The notes under the pieces are model-generated. The model saw nothing but the letters and a program-made list of their open reading frames with translations. It was not told the origin of the DNA and searched no databases. A DNA stretch of 64,000 bases, taken from the NCBI RefSeq assembly GCF_003063415.1, contig NZ_NESK01000001.1, positions 124,001 through 188,000 on the forward strand, given 5' to 3'. Of the stretch, positions 1-10,201 are shown in pieces (position 1 is the first letter of the stretch; every line of letters starts with the position of its first letter). This stretch comes from Limnohabitans sp. 2KL-17. GTDB lineage: Bacteria; Pseudomonadota; Gammaproteobacteria; Burkholderiales; Burkholderiaceae_C. A program made the position numbers and the translations under genes.

Positions 1-444
1 AAATATCCGCTGGATGAATTGATGCAAGCTTGCATCGCTTATCTGGCCCATGCGCCGCGAGACTTCATCACGTTTGAATATTGCATGCTGGACGGCGTCA
101 ACGACCAGGCTGAGCACGCCAACCAGCTCATTGATCTGGTTCAAAAGCATGCTCGTCAGGGCCTTCGATGCAAATTCAACCTGATTCCCTTCAACCCGTT
201 TCCTGCTTCTGGGTTGCTGCGCTCGCCCAACGCCCGCGTACAGGCCTTTGCCAAACAACTTCAGGATGCGGGTTTGGTCACCACGGTTCGCAAAACCCGA
301 GGGGACGACATTGACGCCGCTTGTGGTCAACTGGCGGGAGATGTAAAGGACCGCACACAAGTGCAAAATCGCATGGCTCAGCAGCGAACCATCATGCTGG
401 TGCCCGCTTATTCTGTTCAAACACAGGAGTCTGGTGATGCCTGA
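1..444 (+). CDS. rlmN: Dual-specificity 23S rRNA/tRNA adenine-C2 methyltransferase RlmN, 3' part
   Basis: Only the C-terminal ~147 codons are present; the reading frame is open from base 1. RlmN is a radical-SAM enzyme that methylates C2 of A2503 in 23S rRNA and A37 in some tRNAs. Visible here are the family segment [11 protein letters not shown] and the tail motif [14 protein letters not shown], whose Cys corresponds to the transiently methylated cysteine of the family (Cys355 in E. coli). The radical-SAM CxxxCxxC cluster must lie upstream of the window. The stop codon lies 5 bases past the start of the next gene, rodZ, so the two are probably cotranscribed. In many gamma- and betaproteobacteria a pilF/pilW TPR gene sits between rlmN and rodZ; it is absent here. 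Confidence 0.95.
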   Translation, partial: KYPLDELMQACIAYLAHAPRDFITFEYCMLDGVNDQAEHANQLIDLVQKHARQGLRCKFNLIPFNPFPASGLLRSPNARVQAFAKQLQDAGLVTTVRKTRGDDIDAACGQLAGDVKDRTQVQNRMAQQRTIMLVPAYSVQTQESGDA

Positions 445-1390
445 AAACGATCGTTTGGACAATACCTCGGGGCCAACCGACGGCACTCCTGCCCCGCCCC
501 TGACGGCAGGCAAGTTGTTGAAAACCGAACGGGAGCGGGCGGGTGTGCATCTGGGGGTTTTGGCTGTCAACATGAAGGTTTCGGTCCGTCAACTGGAGGC
601 CCTAGAGGCTGACCAGTACCCAGCAGACCAAAGCCCTGTTTTTGCCCGTGGACTGGCAGCCAGTTTTTGCCGTCAATTGCGTATCGACCCTGCGCCAATT
701 TTGGCTTTGATGCCACGCACCGCCAATTATCTTGAGCCACATGGTGCGGTACGCCAAGCGCTTGTTGCACCTGCTGATTTTCGGCGAGTGACCCGGTCGC
801 CGAGAGGCTTGCAGGTTCAGGCCTGGTGGACTGCGGGCGGGATGCTTCTCCTGATCGCCGCACTCATCTGGCTACCAGGCCCGTCGCAATGGTCCTGGCT
901 GGAAAGCGTGACGGCTTACATGAACCCACCGGATGCCGATGTGCGTACGCTCAGCCTGCCTCCTCAAGCCATGCCGATGCCAGTCCCCTCTACCTCAGAC
1001 TCTGCATCAATGGGGGCTGTTGCGGGTGTCCCTGCCCTGACAGAGGCATCACCCGCAACCCCTGCAGTCGAGCCACCCGCTGTCATTGAAAACCCGCAAA
1101 CTGCTGTCACGGGGAAAAATATCCAGGCAATCCCATCTGTCGGATCACCGGCTTCAGCGCTTTTGGTTGTCGCAACACAGACCAGTTGGGTTGAAGTTCG
1201 GGATGCCAAAAACCAGGTGATCTGGAGTGGTGTATTGAGCCCGGGCGACACCCAACGCCTGCCAACAGCGGATCTGATGTCCGTCGTTGTGGGCCGCGCA
1301 GACGCCGTTCAAGTGACTTTCAAGGGGCAATCTTTTGATCTTAAACCGCACACCAAAGCCAATGTGGCACGTTTCGAGGTGAAACCATGA
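437..1390 (+). CDS. rodZ: RodZ-like cytoskeletal protein (HTH + TM + DUF4115)
   Basis: 317 residues. RodZ links MreB filaments to the membrane-bound elongation machinery that sets rod shape. Seen: an N-terminal cytoplasmic Xre-like helix-turn-helix (about residues 25-90), one transmembrane helix (about 130-150, rich in W, L, A and I), a Pro/Ala/Thr/Ser-rich linker, and a C-terminal beta domain of the DUF4115 type (about 240-317). I chose ATG 437, nine bases after an AGGAG at 423-427; a GTG three bases upstream is equally in frame. It overlaps the rlmN stop and its own stop overlaps the ispG start (ATGA), so rlmN-rodZ-ispG-hisS look like one operon. The placement before ispG is the usual one. 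Confidence 0.9.
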   Translation: MPENDRLDNTSGPTDGTPAPPLTAGKLLKTERERAGVHLGVLAVNMKVSVRQLEALEADQYPADQSPVFARGLAASFCRQLRIDPAPILALMPRTANYLEPHGAVRQALVAPADFRRVTRSPRGLQVQAWWTAGGMLLLIAALIWLPGPSQWSWLESVTAYMNPPDADVRTLSLPPQAMPMPVPSTSDSASMGAVAGVPALTEASPATPAVEPPAVIENPQTAVTGKNIQAIPSVGSPASALLVVATQTSWVEVRDAKNQVIWSGVLSPGDTQRLPTADLMSVVVGRADAVQVTFKGQSFDLKPHTKANVARFEVKP

Positions 1391-2658
1391 TCACGCCATC
1401 ACCCATTGCCATCGCTTTGCCCGCACAACGCAAGAGCCGCCAGTCCCGAGTTGTCTGGGGGTCCCGTGTGGTGACCGTCGGCGGGGGCGCCCCCGTTCGC
1501 GTGCAGTCCATGACCAACACCGACACCGTGGATGTGATTGGCACGGCCATCCAGGTCAAGGAACTGGCCATAGCCGGTTCCGAAATGGTGCGGATCACGG
1601 TCAACACCCCCGAGGCAGCGCAAGCTGTGCCGCATATTCGTGACCAACTCGACAAAATGGGCATCGACGTGCCTCTGATTGGCGATTTTCATTACAACGG
1701 CCACCGTTTGCTGACCGATTACCCTGCATGCGCCGAGGCACTGTCCAAGTACCGCGTCAACCCCGGCAACGTGGGCAAGGGTGATAAACGCGATGTGCAG
1801 TTCGGCCAGATGATCGAAGCGGCTGTGCGCTGGAACAAAGCCATACGCATTGGCGTGAATTGGGGCAGCCTAGACCAGGAGTTGCTCGCAGAGTTGATGG
1901 ACCAGAACAGCCTGCGAGCTGAACCCTGGGAGGCTCGGCAGGTGATGTACGAAGCCCTTATTTCGTCGGCTATTTCCTCTGCACAGCGTGCTGAAAGCAT
2001 GGGTCTTGATGGGGCCCAAATCGCTTTGTCCTGCAAGGTATCGGGTGTTCAGGACCTGATCTCTGTCTACCGTGAGTTGGGTCGCCGCACCGATTACGCC
2101 TTGCATTTGGGCCTGACCGAGGCAGGCATGGCCACCAAGGGCACCGTGGCCTCGGCCACAGCTTTGGCCATCTTGCTGCAAGAGGGGATTGGCGACACGA
2201 TCCGTGTTTCGTTGACCCCACAACCGGGTGAAGCGCGTACGCAAGAAGTGGTGATTGCCTCTGAAATTTTGCAGTCACTGGGTCTGCGCATTTTTGTGCC
2301 CAGCGTGACCGCATGCCCAGGCTGCGGGCGCACGACCAGCAGCACCTTTCAGGAACTGGCCAAGCAGATTGATGACTTTTTACGCGCCCAGATGCCCGTT
2401 TGGCGTGTCCGTTACCCTGGGGTCGAAAACCTCAAGGTGGCGGTCATGGGCTGCATTGTGAACGGCCCTGGCGAAAGCAAGCATGCCGACATCGGCATCA
2501 GCCTGCCCGGTACGGGCGAGGCGCCAGCGGCTCCTGTTTTCATCGACGGGGAAAAGCGCCTGACATTGCGCGGCGAAGGCATTGCACAAGAGTTTCAGGT
2601 CCTGGTCGAAAACTACATAGAGAACCGTTTTGGTTCAGGATCTACCGAGAAAAAATGA
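1387..2658 (+). CDS. ispG: 4-hydroxy-3-methylbut-2-enyl-diphosphate synthase
   Basis: 423 residues, a usual length for the short proteobacterial form. IspG (GcpE) converts methylerythritol cyclodiphosphate to HMBPP in the MEP isoprenoid pathway, using a [4Fe-4S] cluster. Cluster cysteines are visible in [10 protein letters not shown] (C310, C313) and GCIVNGPGE (C356). The N-terminal TIM-barrel segments VQSMTNTDT and GDFHYNGH are also clear. The start ATG overlaps the rodZ stop, with a GAGGTG a few bases upstream. The stop overlaps the ATG of hisS by three bases, so translation of the two is probably coupled. Confidence 0.97.
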   Translation: MITPSPIAIALPAQRKSRQSRVVWGSRVVTVGGGAPVRVQSMTNTDTVDVIGTAIQVKELAIAGSEMVRITVNTPEAAQAVPHIRDQLDKMGIDVPLIGDFHYNGHRLLTDYPACAEALSKYRVNPGNVGKGDKRDVQFGQMIEAAVRWNKAIRIGVNWGSLDQELLAELMDQNSLRAEPWEARQVMYEALISSAISSAQRAESMGLDGAQIALSCKVSGVQDLISVYRELGRRTDYALHLGLTEAGMATKGTVASATALAILLQEGIGDTIRVSLTPQPGEARTQEVVIASEILQSLGLRIFVPSVTACPGCGRTTSSTFQELAKQIDDFLRAQMPVWRVRYPGVENLKVAVMGCIVNGPGESKHADIGISLPGTGEAPAAPVFIDGEKRLTLRGEGIAQEFQVLVENYIENRFGSGSTEKK

Positions 2659-4001
2659 GCGAGTTTCTTCCAGATATCAGCCCCAAGCCTGCCAAAGCCC
2701 AGAAGCTGGTGGGTGTCAAGGGCATGAACGATGTGCTGCCACCTGACTCCGCGCGCTGGGAGTGGCTGGAGGCCAAAGTGCGCACGCTCATGTCGCGTTA
2801 CGCCTACCGCAACATCCGTACGCCCATCGTCGAGCCCACCGCCTTGTTTGTGCGCGGCTTGGGTGAGGTCACAGACATCGTCGAGAAGGAAATGTATTCC
2901 TTCGAGGACCGCCTGAATGGCGAGCAGCTCACTTTGCGGCCCGAATGCACGGCCGGTGTGGTGCGCGCGGTGGTCGAGCACAACATGCTTTATGAAGGTG
3001 GCAAACGCCTGTATTACATGGGGCCAATGTTTCGCCACGAGCGCCCGCAACGTGGCCGTTACAGGCAGTTTCACCAAATTGGCGCCGAGGTGCTGGGTTT
3101 TGCAGGTGCCGAGGTGGATGCTGAATTGATCCTCCTGGCCGATGCGCTTTGGAAGGAGTTGGGCCTCAATGATGTGCGACTTGAGCTCAACAGCCTGGGC
3201 CAGCCCACCGAGCGGTTGGCTCACCGCGCCGCCCTGATTGCACATCTAACACAGCACGCTGACTTGCTGGACGATGAGGCCAAACGCCGGCTGCACAGCA
3301 ACCCGTTGAGAATTCTGGACACCAAGAACCCGGCCATGTTGAGCGTGGTCGAGTCGGCACCGCGTCTGCTCGATTTTCTGGGCGAGGCTTCCCTCGCCCA
3401 CTTCCATGCGGTCCAGGCGATTTTGGACGCCAACGGCGTCTTGTACAGCATCAACCCTCGTTTGGTGCGGGGCATGGACTATTACAACCTCACGGTGTTC
3501 GAGTTCATCACCACCAGCCTGGGTTCGCAAGGCACCATCTGCGGTGGTGGCCGCTACGACTACCTGATCGAGCAGGTGGGCGGCAAACCGGCGCCGGCAG
3601 TGGGTTGGGCGCTGGGTGTCGAGCGCGTGCTCGAACTGATCAAGGATCAGGGAGAGGCCTTGCCAGAACCCGCCCCCGATGTGTACGCGATCGTGCCCGA
3701 AACGACAGCATTGCCTGTTGCCATGCAGGTGCTTCAAGTTTTGCGAGCCCAGGGCGTATCGGCCCAAATGCACGCTGGCAGCGGCGACAGCATGGGCAGC
3801 ATGAAGTCCCAATTCAAGAAGGCCGATGCTTCTGGCGCCCGTTTTGCATTGGTTTTCGGGGCTGAAGAAATGGCCCAAGGTCTCGTCGCCGTCAAATCGC
3901 TGCGAGACGGAGCGGGTGCCCAGCGCACCGAGTCCCTGACCAGTGCAGCCGCTTGGGCCTACAGCCTACAATCGCCGCTTCAAAGCGCAACCAGCAGTTA
4001 A
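2655..4001 (+). CDS. hisS: Histidyl-tRNA synthetase
   Basis: 448 residues; class II aminoacyl-tRNA synthetase that charges tRNA-His in the cytosol. Seen: motif 2 around [19 protein letters not shown], the histidine-specific [15 protein letters not shown] segment, motif 3 ([11 protein letters not shown]) and a C-terminal anticodon-binding domain from about residue 340. The frame is open much further upstream, into ispG, but ATG 2655 gives the family N-terminus ([14 protein letters not shown]) and overlaps the ispG stop, so it is the credible start. A paralogue without synthetase activity, hisZ, lies at 11357. Confidence 0.97.
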   Translation: MSEFLPDISPKPAKAQKLVGVKGMNDVLPPDSARWEWLEAKVRTLMSRYAYRNIRTPIVEPTALFVRGLGEVTDIVEKEMYSFEDRLNGEQLTLRPECTAGVVRAVVEHNMLYEGGKRLYYMGPMFRHERPQRGRYRQFHQIGAEVLGFAGAEVDAELILLADALWKELGLNDVRLELNSLGQPTERLAHRAALIAHLTQHADLLDDEAKRRLHSNPLRILDTKNPAMLSVVESAPRLLDFLGEASLAHFHAVQAILDANGVLYSINPRLVRGMDYYNLTVFEFITTSLGSQGTICGGGRYDYLIEQVGGKPAPAVGWALGVERVLELIKDQGEALPEPAPDVYAIVPETTALPVAMQVLQVLRAQGVSAQMHAGSGDSMGSMKSQFKKADASGARFALVFGAEEMAQGLVAVKSLRDGAGAQRTESLTSAAAWAYSLQSPLQSATSS

Positions 4002-4007
4002 ATCACC

Positions 4008-4679
4008 ATGGCCAAAGCACTCGACCTTGAAGAACAAGAACAACTCGACCAGATCAAACATTTCTGGAAGACTTGGGGCAACCTGATTTCCTGGCTGTTG
4101 ATTGCGGTTTTGGGCAGCTTTGCCGCCTGGAACGCTTACCAATATTGGGACCGAACCCAAGCTGAAAAAGCGGCTGCGCTTTATGACGAAGTTGAGCGGG
4201 CAACGGCCTCAGGTGACATCGCCCGTGTAGAGCGCAGTTTGGCCGACATGAAGGACAAATTCGGCTCAACTCAATTTGCCTTGCAATCTGCTTTGCTGGC
4301 GGCCAAAACCCTGCAAGCCCAAGGCAAGACCGATGCGGCGCGTGAAGCGTTGCTCTGGGTGACTGCCAACGCAAGCGACAAAGCATACCGAGACATCGCA
4401 CGTTTGCGACTGGCCTCTTTGCAGCTCGATGCCAAGGCTTATGACGATGCTTTGAAGCAATTGGGCATGGAATTCACCCCCACCATGGCCGGTTTGGCGG
4501 CAGACCTGCGTGGCGATGTGTTGCAGGCCAAGGGCCAAGCGAGCGAAGCCATTGGGGCTTACCAGCAAGCCTGGCAAAAAATGGCAGATTTCCCTGATTA
4601 CCGGCGCTTGGTGCAAGCCAAACTCAATGCCCTGGGCGTTGATCCTGAGTCGACTGCTGTTGCGGAGACCCCGAAGTGA
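4008..4679 (+). CDS. yfgM: YfgM-like TPR membrane protein (ancillary SecYEG/BAM factor)
   Basis: 223 residues. Seen: a short cytoplasmic N-terminus, a single transmembrane helix at about residues 24-44, then an Ala/Leu/Gln-rich helical region with tetratricopeptide character typical of the TPR_21/YfgM family. In E. coli YfgM is an inner-membrane protein that associates with SecYEG and periplasmic chaperones. The location between hisS and bamB is the conserved one. It starts seven bases after the hisS stop, and its stop overlaps the bamB start (TGATG). I assign the symbol by family plus synteny; the exact role in this organism is inferred. Confidence 0.85.
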   Translation: MAKALDLEEQEQLDQIKHFWKTWGNLISWLLIAVLGSFAAWNAYQYWDRTQAEKAAALYDEVERATASGDIARVERSLADMKDKFGSTQFALQSALLAAKTLQAQGKTDAAREALLWVTANASDKAYRDIARLRLASLQLDAKAYDDALKQLGMEFTPTMAGLAADLRGDVLQAKGQASEAIGAYQQAWQKMADFPDYRRLVQAKLNALGVDPESTAVAETPK

Positions 4680-5812
4680 TGACTTTTTTCAACCATTTCT
4701 GGACCCGGTCGACCTTGACCGTGGCCTTGACAGTCGCCATTGCTGCTTGTTCCAGCGCACCCGAGAAGCCCCAGCCTGCCGCATTGCCTGCCGTGACTGG
4801 TCAATTGGCGGTTCAAAAAGTCTGGAACCACACGGTGGGAGCCGTGACGACGCCGTTGTTGGCCTCCGTCCATGGCGACCAGGTGGCCGTGGCCTCAACG
4901 CTGGGGCAAGTGGTTTTGATCAATGCCAGCACGGGTCAGGAAGTTTGGCGCCTCAAGCTCGATAGCCTTGTTCAAGCGGGCGTTGGTGGTGACGGTCAGC
5001 GTTTTGCTGTGATCACGCAAAACAACGAAGTTGTGGCCATTGAAGCCGGGCAAGTAATCTGGCGTCACCGTTTGTCTGCCATTTCCCACACACCGCCCCT
5101 GGTGGCGGGGGGGCGGGTTTTTGTGCTGACCGCTGACCGTGCTGTCACGGCGCTTGATGGCGCTTCAGGTCAAAAGCTCTGGACCCAGCAGCGAACTGGC
5201 GACCCACTGGTCTTGCAACAAGCCGGTTTATTGATTCCTTTTGGCGATAATTTGTTGGCAGGTTGGGGGGGGCGCTTGGCCTCCTTGAATCCGAATACAG
5301 GCGCCGTTCGCTGGGAAACACTGGTGGGCTCTTCACGCGGAACCAATGAAGTTGAGCGCTTGGTTGACCTGGTGGCCGGTGTCAGCCGTCCAGGCAATAC
5401 CGTGTGTGTTCGCGCTTTCCAGTCTGCTGTGTCCTGTGTGGATGCGAGCCGTGGCAACACTTTGTGGACACGTCCAGCGCAGGGCCACACTGGCCTGGAC
5501 GGTGACGAAACCCTTGTTTTTGGTGCCGAGTCCGACAGCAAAGTGGTGGCTTGGCAGCGTCAAAGTGGTCAGCCAGCCTGGACACAAGAGGCCTTGCGCT
5601 TTCGGGGTTTGACCGCACCTTTGGTGCTGGGTCGCTCTGTTGTGTTGGGCGATGACAAGGGCAGTGTCCATTTCCTGTCAAGACAGGACGGACAAGCCTT
5701 GCAGCGTTTGAGTACGGACGGCAGTGCCATTGTGGGCAAGCCCGTCGCCGCTGGCCAGACTTTGGTGGTGGTGACACGCACTGGGGGCATCTTCGGATTT
5801 CGCCCTGAATGA
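4679..5812 (+). CDS. bamB: Outer membrane protein assembly factor BamB (lipoprotein)
   Basis: 377 residues. The N-terminus is a lipoprotein signal peptide ending in IAAC, with Cys24 as the lipidation site. The remainder is an eight-bladed PQQ-type beta propeller, seen as repeated units of the form G.v.ALda.tG...W. BamB is the periplasmic propeller subunit of the BAM complex that inserts beta-barrel proteins into the outer membrane. I chose ATG 4679, which shares a base with the yfgM stop; a GTG directly before it is an alternative. The neighbours yfgM and der match the E. coli order. Confidence 0.93.
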   Translation: MTFFNHFWTRSTLTVALTVAIAACSSAPEKPQPAALPAVTGQLAVQKVWNHTVGAVTTPLLASVHGDQVAVASTLGQVVLINASTGQEVWRLKLDSLVQAGVGGDGQRFAVITQNNEVVAIEAGQVIWRHRLSAISHTPPLVAGGRVFVLTADRAVTALDGASGQKLWTQQRTGDPLVLQQAGLLIPFGDNLLAGWGGRLASLNPNTGAVRWETLVGSSRGTNEVERLVDLVAGVSRPGNTVCVRAFQSAVSCVDASRGNTLWTRPAQGHTGLDGDETLVFGAESDSKVVAWQRQSGQPAWTQEALRFRGLTAPLVLGRSVVLGDDKGSVHFLSRQDGQALQRLSTDGSAIVGKPVAAGQTLVVVTRTGGIFGFRPE

Positions 5813-5831
5813 TGGATTGGAAAATTTTTAA

Positions 5832-7172
5832 GTGAAACCTGTACTGGCCCTGGTGGGCCGCCCCAATGTGGGTAAATCTACGCTGTTCAACCGACTCACC
5901 AAAAGCCGCGATGCCATCGTGGCCGATTTTGCGGGTTTGACCCGTGACCGACACTACGGCAACGGCAAGCAAGGCCGTCAGGAGTTCATCGTCATTGACA
6001 CCGGAGGCTTTGAGCCCGACGCCAACAGCGGCATCTACAAGGAAATGGCCAAGCAAACACGGCAGGCCGTGGCAGAGGCCGATATCGTGATATTTGTCGT
6101 GGATGCGCGTGGCGGTTTGTCAGCGCAGGATCACGATATTGCCAAATATTTGCGCAAAATCGGCAAGCCCTGTCTGCTGGTTGCCAACAAGTCCGAGGGC
6201 ATGCTCGAAGGCATTCAACTGACCGAGTTTTACGAGCTGGGTTTGGGTGAAGTGATCGCCATTTCGGCTGCCCACGGCCAAGGAACGCGTGGCTTGGTAG
6301 AACTGGCGCTCGAGTCTCTCAATTTGCCTGAAGACCCGGAAGAAACCGAAGAAGACCCGACAGTCATCAAGCTGGCTGTTGCAGGACGCCCCAACGTGGG
6401 CAAATCCACACTGATCAATACCTGGTTGGGCGAGGAGCGACTGGTCGCTTTTGACATGCCTGGCACCACGCGCGACGCGATTTCGGTACCTTTTGAACGC
6501 CAGGGTCAGAAATTCGAGTTGATCGACACTGCCGGTTTGCGCCGCAAAGGCAAGGTGTTTGAAGCCATCGAAAAATTCTCAGTCGTCAAAACACTCCAAG
6601 CCATTGAGTCTGCCAACGTGGTTTTGCTGCTGCTCGATGCCGAGCAGGGCGTCACAGACCAGGATGCACACATTGCAGGGTACGCCCTTGAAAGCGGTCG
6701 CGCCATGGCAGTTGCCATCAACAAATGGGATGCGATCGACGAATACCAGCGGCAGTTGGTGCAGCGTTCAATCGAAACGCGTTTGCCTTTCTTGAGCTTT
6801 GCCAATATGCACTTCATTTCGGCCAAAAAGCGCCAAGGATTGGGTCCCGTCTGGGCCTCCATCGTCCAGGCGCATAAATCGGCCATGTGCAAAATGAGCA
6901 CGCCCATTTTGACCCGCCTCCTGCTGGAGGCTGTGCAGTTCCAGAGCCCGCAACGGGGAGGCATGTTTCGTCCCAAGCTGCGTTATGCGCACCAGGGGGG
7001 CATGAACCCGCCCGTGATCGTGGTCCACGGCAACTCTCTGGAACATGTGACCGATACCTACAAACGCTTTCTGGAAGGGCGTTTTCGCAAGGCCTTCAAT
7101 TTGTCGGGCACGCCCCTCAGGATCGAGATGAAAACTTCGACCAATCCTTATGCGGACAAAGAATCCAGTTGA
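5832..7172 (+). CDS. der: Ribosome-associated double GTPase Der (EngA)
   Basis: 446 residues with a GTG start. Two tandem TrmE-Era-type GTPase domains are visible: the first P-loop GRPNVGKS at residues 9-16 and the second at 185-192. Each domain has DTGGF- or DTAGL-type G3 motifs and NKSE/NKWD-type G4 motifs. A C-terminal KH-like domain follows, with the family end [15 protein letters not shown]...[10 protein letters not shown]. Der is essential for 50S subunit maturation. It lies 19 bases after bamB and is probably part of the same transcript. Confidence 0.97.
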   Translation: MKPVLALVGRPNVGKSTLFNRLTKSRDAIVADFAGLTRDRHYGNGKQGRQEFIVIDTGGFEPDANSGIYKEMAKQTRQAVAEADIVIFVVDARGGLSAQDHDIAKYLRKIGKPCLLVANKSEGMLEGIQLTEFYELGLGEVIAISAAHGQGTRGLVELALESLNLPEDPEETEEDPTVIKLAVAGRPNVGKSTLINTWLGEERLVAFDMPGTTRDAISVPFERQGQKFELIDTAGLRRKGKVFEAIEKFSVVKTLQAIESANVVLLLLDAEQGVTDQDAHIAGYALESGRAMAVAINKWDAIDEYQRQLVQRSIETRLPFLSFANMHFISAKKRQGLGPVWASIVQAHKSAMCKMSTPILTRLLLEAVQFQSPQRGGMFRPKLRYAHQGGMNPPVIVVHGNSLEHVTDTYKRFLEGRFRKAFNLSGTPLRIEMKTSTNPYADKESS

Positions 7173-7259
7173 TATTTGAGGAAATCGGTTTTTCTCAAAA
7201 CCCGCTTCTTACCCTGTGGTAAGGTCTCGACTTCAAAACTTCTGAACACGGAGAATATC

Positions 7260-7505
7260 GTGAGCAACAAAGGTCAACTTTTGCAAGACCCTTTCCTGAA
7301 TGCACTGCGCCGTGAGCATGTGCCAGTGTCCATTTATCTCGTGAATGGCATCAAACTGCAAGGCCAGATCGAATCTTTCGACCAGTACGTCGTTTTGCTT
7401 CGCAACACAGTGACCCAGATGGTTTATAAGCATGCCATTTCGACGATTGTTCCTGGTCGTTCGGTGACTTTCAATACACCCGAATTGGGTGAAATCACCG
7501 CTTGA
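7260..7505 (+). CDS. hfq: RNA chaperone Hfq
   Basis: 81 residues, a compact Hfq. Seen: the Sm1 motif region with Q8 and the proximal-face residues, and the Sm2 motif VYKHAIST. Hfq forms a hexameric ring that pairs small RNAs with mRNAs. The frame is open from 7176, but GTG 7260 gives the canonical N-terminus [14 protein letters not shown] and follows a CGGAGA Shine-Dalgarno (7249-7254). The C-terminal tail is very short, as is usual for betaproteobacteria. The downstream hflX is the standard neighbour. An 87-base gap separates it from der and holds a small hairpin but no strong promoter that I can defend. Confidence 0.97.
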   Translation: MSNKGQLLQDPFLNALRREHVPVSIYLVNGIKLQGQIESFDQYVVLLRNTVTQMVYKHAISTIVPGRSVTFNTPELGEITA

Positions 7506-7557
7506 TGTGGGTGTTGATTGCCCGATGGTTTGATTCCACCATCGGAGGTTGCTGACA

Positions 7558-8745
7558 TTGTCTGAAATACTTTCCAACAAGCCTGCGCCGACCTTACTGG
7601 TCGGCGTTGACTTTGGGCTGCCGCATTTCGACGCGGATCTCCATGAATTGGGTTTGCTGGCCGAGTCGGGGGGCCTCCAACCCGTGGCCCGACTGACATG
7701 TAAGCGCAAGGCCCCCGATCCCGCATTGTTTGTCGGCAGCGGCAAGGCCGACGAGATCAAGGCGCTGGCCATGATGCACGGCGCGGTCGAGGTGGTGTTT
7801 GACCAGTCTCTGAGCCCGGCACAACAACGAAATCTTGAGCGCCATATTGGCTTGCCAGTGAACGACCGCACCTTGCTGATTCTTGAAATCTTTGGGCAGC
7901 GTGCGCGCAGTCACGAGGGCAAATTACAGGTTGAATTGGCTCGCCAGCAGTATCTGAGCACACGCCTGGTCCGCCGCTGGTCGCATCTGGAACGTCAAAG
8001 TGGCGGCATCGGCATGCGAGGCGGACCGGGTGAGACCCAAATCGAACTCGACCGCCGCATGATCAACGACTCGATCAAGCGCATCAAGGATCGCCTGGTC
8101 AAGGTCAAACGCCAGCGCAACACCCAACGCCGACAGCGTGAGCGGCGTGACACTTTCAATATATCGCTGGTGGGTTACACCAATGCCGGCAAGTCCACCT
8201 TGTTCAACGCACTGGTCAAAGCGCGGGCTTTTGCTGCTGACCAGTTGTTCGCCACGCTTGACACGACCACGCGCCAGTTGTATCTGGGCGAGGCGGGGCG
8301 ATCGGTGTCCTTGTCAGACACTGTGGGTTTCATACGTGATTTGCCGCACGGTCTGGTCGAGGCCTTTCAGGCTACCTTGCAAGAAGCCACTGACGCAGAT
8401 CTGCTGCTGCACGTGGTGGATGCTGCCAACCCGAATTTTCCTGAGCAAATGGCCGAAGTTCAAAAAGTGTTGACCGAGATCGGGGCCGATGCTGTCCCCC
8501 AATTGCTGGTTTTCAACAAGTTGGATGCTTTGGACGCAGAGCGCTACCCCCTGCAATTGCAAGACCAATACGAGGTAGATGGCGTGTCCGTTCCTAGGGT
8601 GTTTTTAAGTGCCAAATCCGGCAAAGGCCTCGACCTGCTGCGTTCGGCTTTGTCTGGCATCGTCATGGCCGCCTTGCCCTCGGTCGAGGCAAAGATTGCA
8701 GATCCCCGTGACTTGACCCGGGAATATCCGGGGGGTTTGAATTGA
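7558..8745 (+). CDS. hflX: Ribosome-splitting GTPase HflX
   Basis: About 395 residues. HflX binds the 50S subunit and splits stalled or hibernating 70S ribosomes after stress. Seen: the N-terminal HflX domain, the Arg-rich linker with GGPGETQ, and the GTPase P-loop GYTNAGKST starting at residue 206, followed by LSDTVGFIRDLP (G3) and FNKLD (G4). I prefer TTG 7558 (protein start MSEILSN), nine bases after CGGAGG (7543-7548); another TTG at 7549 is too close to that site. It follows hfq by 52 bases. Confidence 0.95.
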   Translation: MSEILSNKPAPTLLVGVDFGLPHFDADLHELGLLAESGGLQPVARLTCKRKAPDPALFVGSGKADEIKALAMMHGAVEVVFDQSLSPAQQRNLERHIGLPVNDRTLLILEIFGQRARSHEGKLQVELARQQYLSTRLVRRWSHLERQSGGIGMRGGPGETQIELDRRMINDSIKRIKDRLVKVKRQRNTQRRQRERRDTFNISLVGYTNAGKSTLFNALVKARAFAADQLFATLDTTTRQLYLGEAGRSVSLSDTVGFIRDLPHGLVEAFQATLQEATDADLLLHVVDAANPNFPEQMAEVQKVLTEIGADAVPQLLVFNKLDALDAERYPLQLQDQYEVDGVSVPRVFLSAKSGKGLDLLRSALSGIVMAALPSVEAKIADPRDLTREYPGGLN

Positions 8746-8801
8746 AGTCCTACCGAATTCGGCACAATGCGGGTTCGTCATCCTGTCAAAGACACTTCAC
8801 C

Positions 8802-10190
8802 ATGAATTTTCATCTGCCAGCCCTTCGATGGTCCTTGCTCCCAGCAAAGATCCGCGGCATTTTCAATCTCAACGACCCACGCTGGGGTCGAGACGACGAC
8901 AAATCAAACCCCGATGCAGGCAACAAGCCCAGCAACGATGTGCCGCCACCTTCAGGCCCCAAGCCAGATGCTTGGCAGCAACCGCCAGGACGTGGCTCGC
9001 AACAACAAAGTGGCCCCCCAGACCTGGACGAACTCTGGCGCGATTTCAACCGCAAGCTTGGCAACTTGTTTGGCGGCAAGGGCGGTCCTCAAGGACCTCA
9101 AGGTTCGGGTGGATCCGGTGGCGGCTCTGGTGGCCCCGGCATTCCTGTTTTCTTTAAAAATCTCGGCTTGGGCGTGATCCTGGCTGCGGCCTTGTTGGTC
9201 TGGCTGGGCACTGGGTTTTTCATCGTGCAAGAAGGTCAGCAGGCCGTGATCACCCAATTTGGCAAGTACCACAGCACGGTGGGTGCCGGTTTCAACTGGC
9301 GCATGCCTTACCCCATTCAGCGCCAGGAGTTGGTGTTTGTGACCCAGATCCGTTCTGTTGATATTGGGCGCGACAACATCATCAAGGCCACGGGCCTGCG
9401 TGAATCGGCGATGCTGACCGAAGACGAGAACATCGTCGAGATCAAATTCGCCGTGCAGTACCGTTTGAACGATGCCCGTGCCTACCTGTTTGAAAGCCGC
9501 AACCCGACCGAAGCCGTGGTTCAGTCCGCTGAGACCGCCGTGCGCGAGGTTGTCGGCAAGATGAAGATGGACTCGGCTCTTGCAGAAGAGCGGGACCAGA
9601 TTGCGCCCCGAGTGCGCGAAAAAATGCAGACCATTCTGGACCGCTACAAAGTGGGCATCGAAGTGGTGGGCATCAACTTGCAGCAAGGTGGTGTTCGCCC
9701 CCCTGAGCAGGTTCAGTCGGCATTTGATGACGTGCTGAAAGCCGGTCAAGAGCGTGAACGTGCCAAGAACGAAGCCCAGGCTTATGCCAATGATGTGGTA
9801 CCCCGTGCTGTGGGTGCGGCTTCCCGACTCAAGGAAGAGGCCGACGCTTACCGTGAACGCATCGTGGCACAAGCCGAAGGTGATGCTCAGCGGTTCAAGA
9901 CCATCCTTCCTGAATACCAGAAGTCGCCTCAAGTCATGCGTGACCGCATGTACACCGACACCATGCAGCAAATTTACAGCAACGTGACCAAGGTCTTGGT
10001 GGACAGCAAGCAGGGTTCGAATCTTTTGTATTTGCCACTCGACAAAATCATGCAGCAAGTCACAGCAGTGGCGCCTCCCGCCGCCCTGGATACCCCGGCC
10101 GCATCGGCCAGCGCCAATGGGGCCAACAGCGGTGCAGTGGACACTCGTTCACGTGACCTCCAGCGTTCGCGTGACCGCGATCCACGATAA
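8802..10190 (+). CDS. hflK: HflK subunit of the HflKC membrane complex
   Basis: 462 residues. An N-terminal Gly/Pro/Asp-rich cytoplasmic region contains the family start NDPRWGR and LDELWRDFNRKLGNLFG. A single transmembrane helix follows at about 120-142, then a large periplasmic SPFH/band-7 domain and a coiled-coil region rich in Glu, Arg and Ala. HflK and HflC form a large membrane cage that surrounds FtsH and controls its proteolysis. ATG 8802 is chosen; the frame is open another 60 bases upstream but those codons are not family-like. hflC follows after 11 bases. Confidence 0.95.
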   Translation: MNFHLPALRWSLLPAKIRGIFNLNDPRWGRDDDKSNPDAGNKPSNDVPPPSGPKPDAWQQPPGRGSQQQSGPPDLDELWRDFNRKLGNLFGGKGGPQGPQGSGGSGGGSGGPGIPVFFKNLGLGVILAAALLVWLGTGFFIVQEGQQAVITQFGKYHSTVGAGFNWRMPYPIQRQELVFVTQIRSVDIGRDNIIKATGLRESAMLTEDENIVEIKFAVQYRLNDARAYLFESRNPTEAVVQSAETAVREVVGKMKMDSALAEERDQIAPRVREKMQTILDRYKVGIEVVGINLQQGGVRPPEQVQSAFDDVLKAGQERERAKNEAQAYANDVVPRAVGAASRLKEEADAYRERIVAQAEGDAQRFKTILPEYQKSPQVMRDRMYTDTMQQIYSNVTKVLVDSKQGSNLLYLPLDKIMQQVTAVAPPAALDTPAASASANGANSGAVDTRSRDLQRSRDRDPR

Positions 10191-10201
10191 GGACTAATAA
10201 A

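Noticed and set aside
2400..2654. Upstream extension of the hisS frame by 85 codons
   Set aside because: These codons lie inside ispG and give a Arg/His-rich sequence unlike any HisS; ATG 2655 gives the family N-terminus.
7208..7223. CTTACC-CTGT-GGTAAG hairpin between der and hfq
   Set aside because: Only a six-base stem with no T-run, so not a convincing terminator; a regulatory role cannot be supported.
8753..8762. CCGAATTCGG palindrome upstream of hflK
   Set aside because: Ten-base palindromes are common and no second copy or promoter geometry supports an operator.
8952..10058. 368-codon minus-strand open frame opposite hflK
   Set aside because: Low-complexity His/Gly/Leu-rich translation and no ribosome-binding site; a shadow of hflK.
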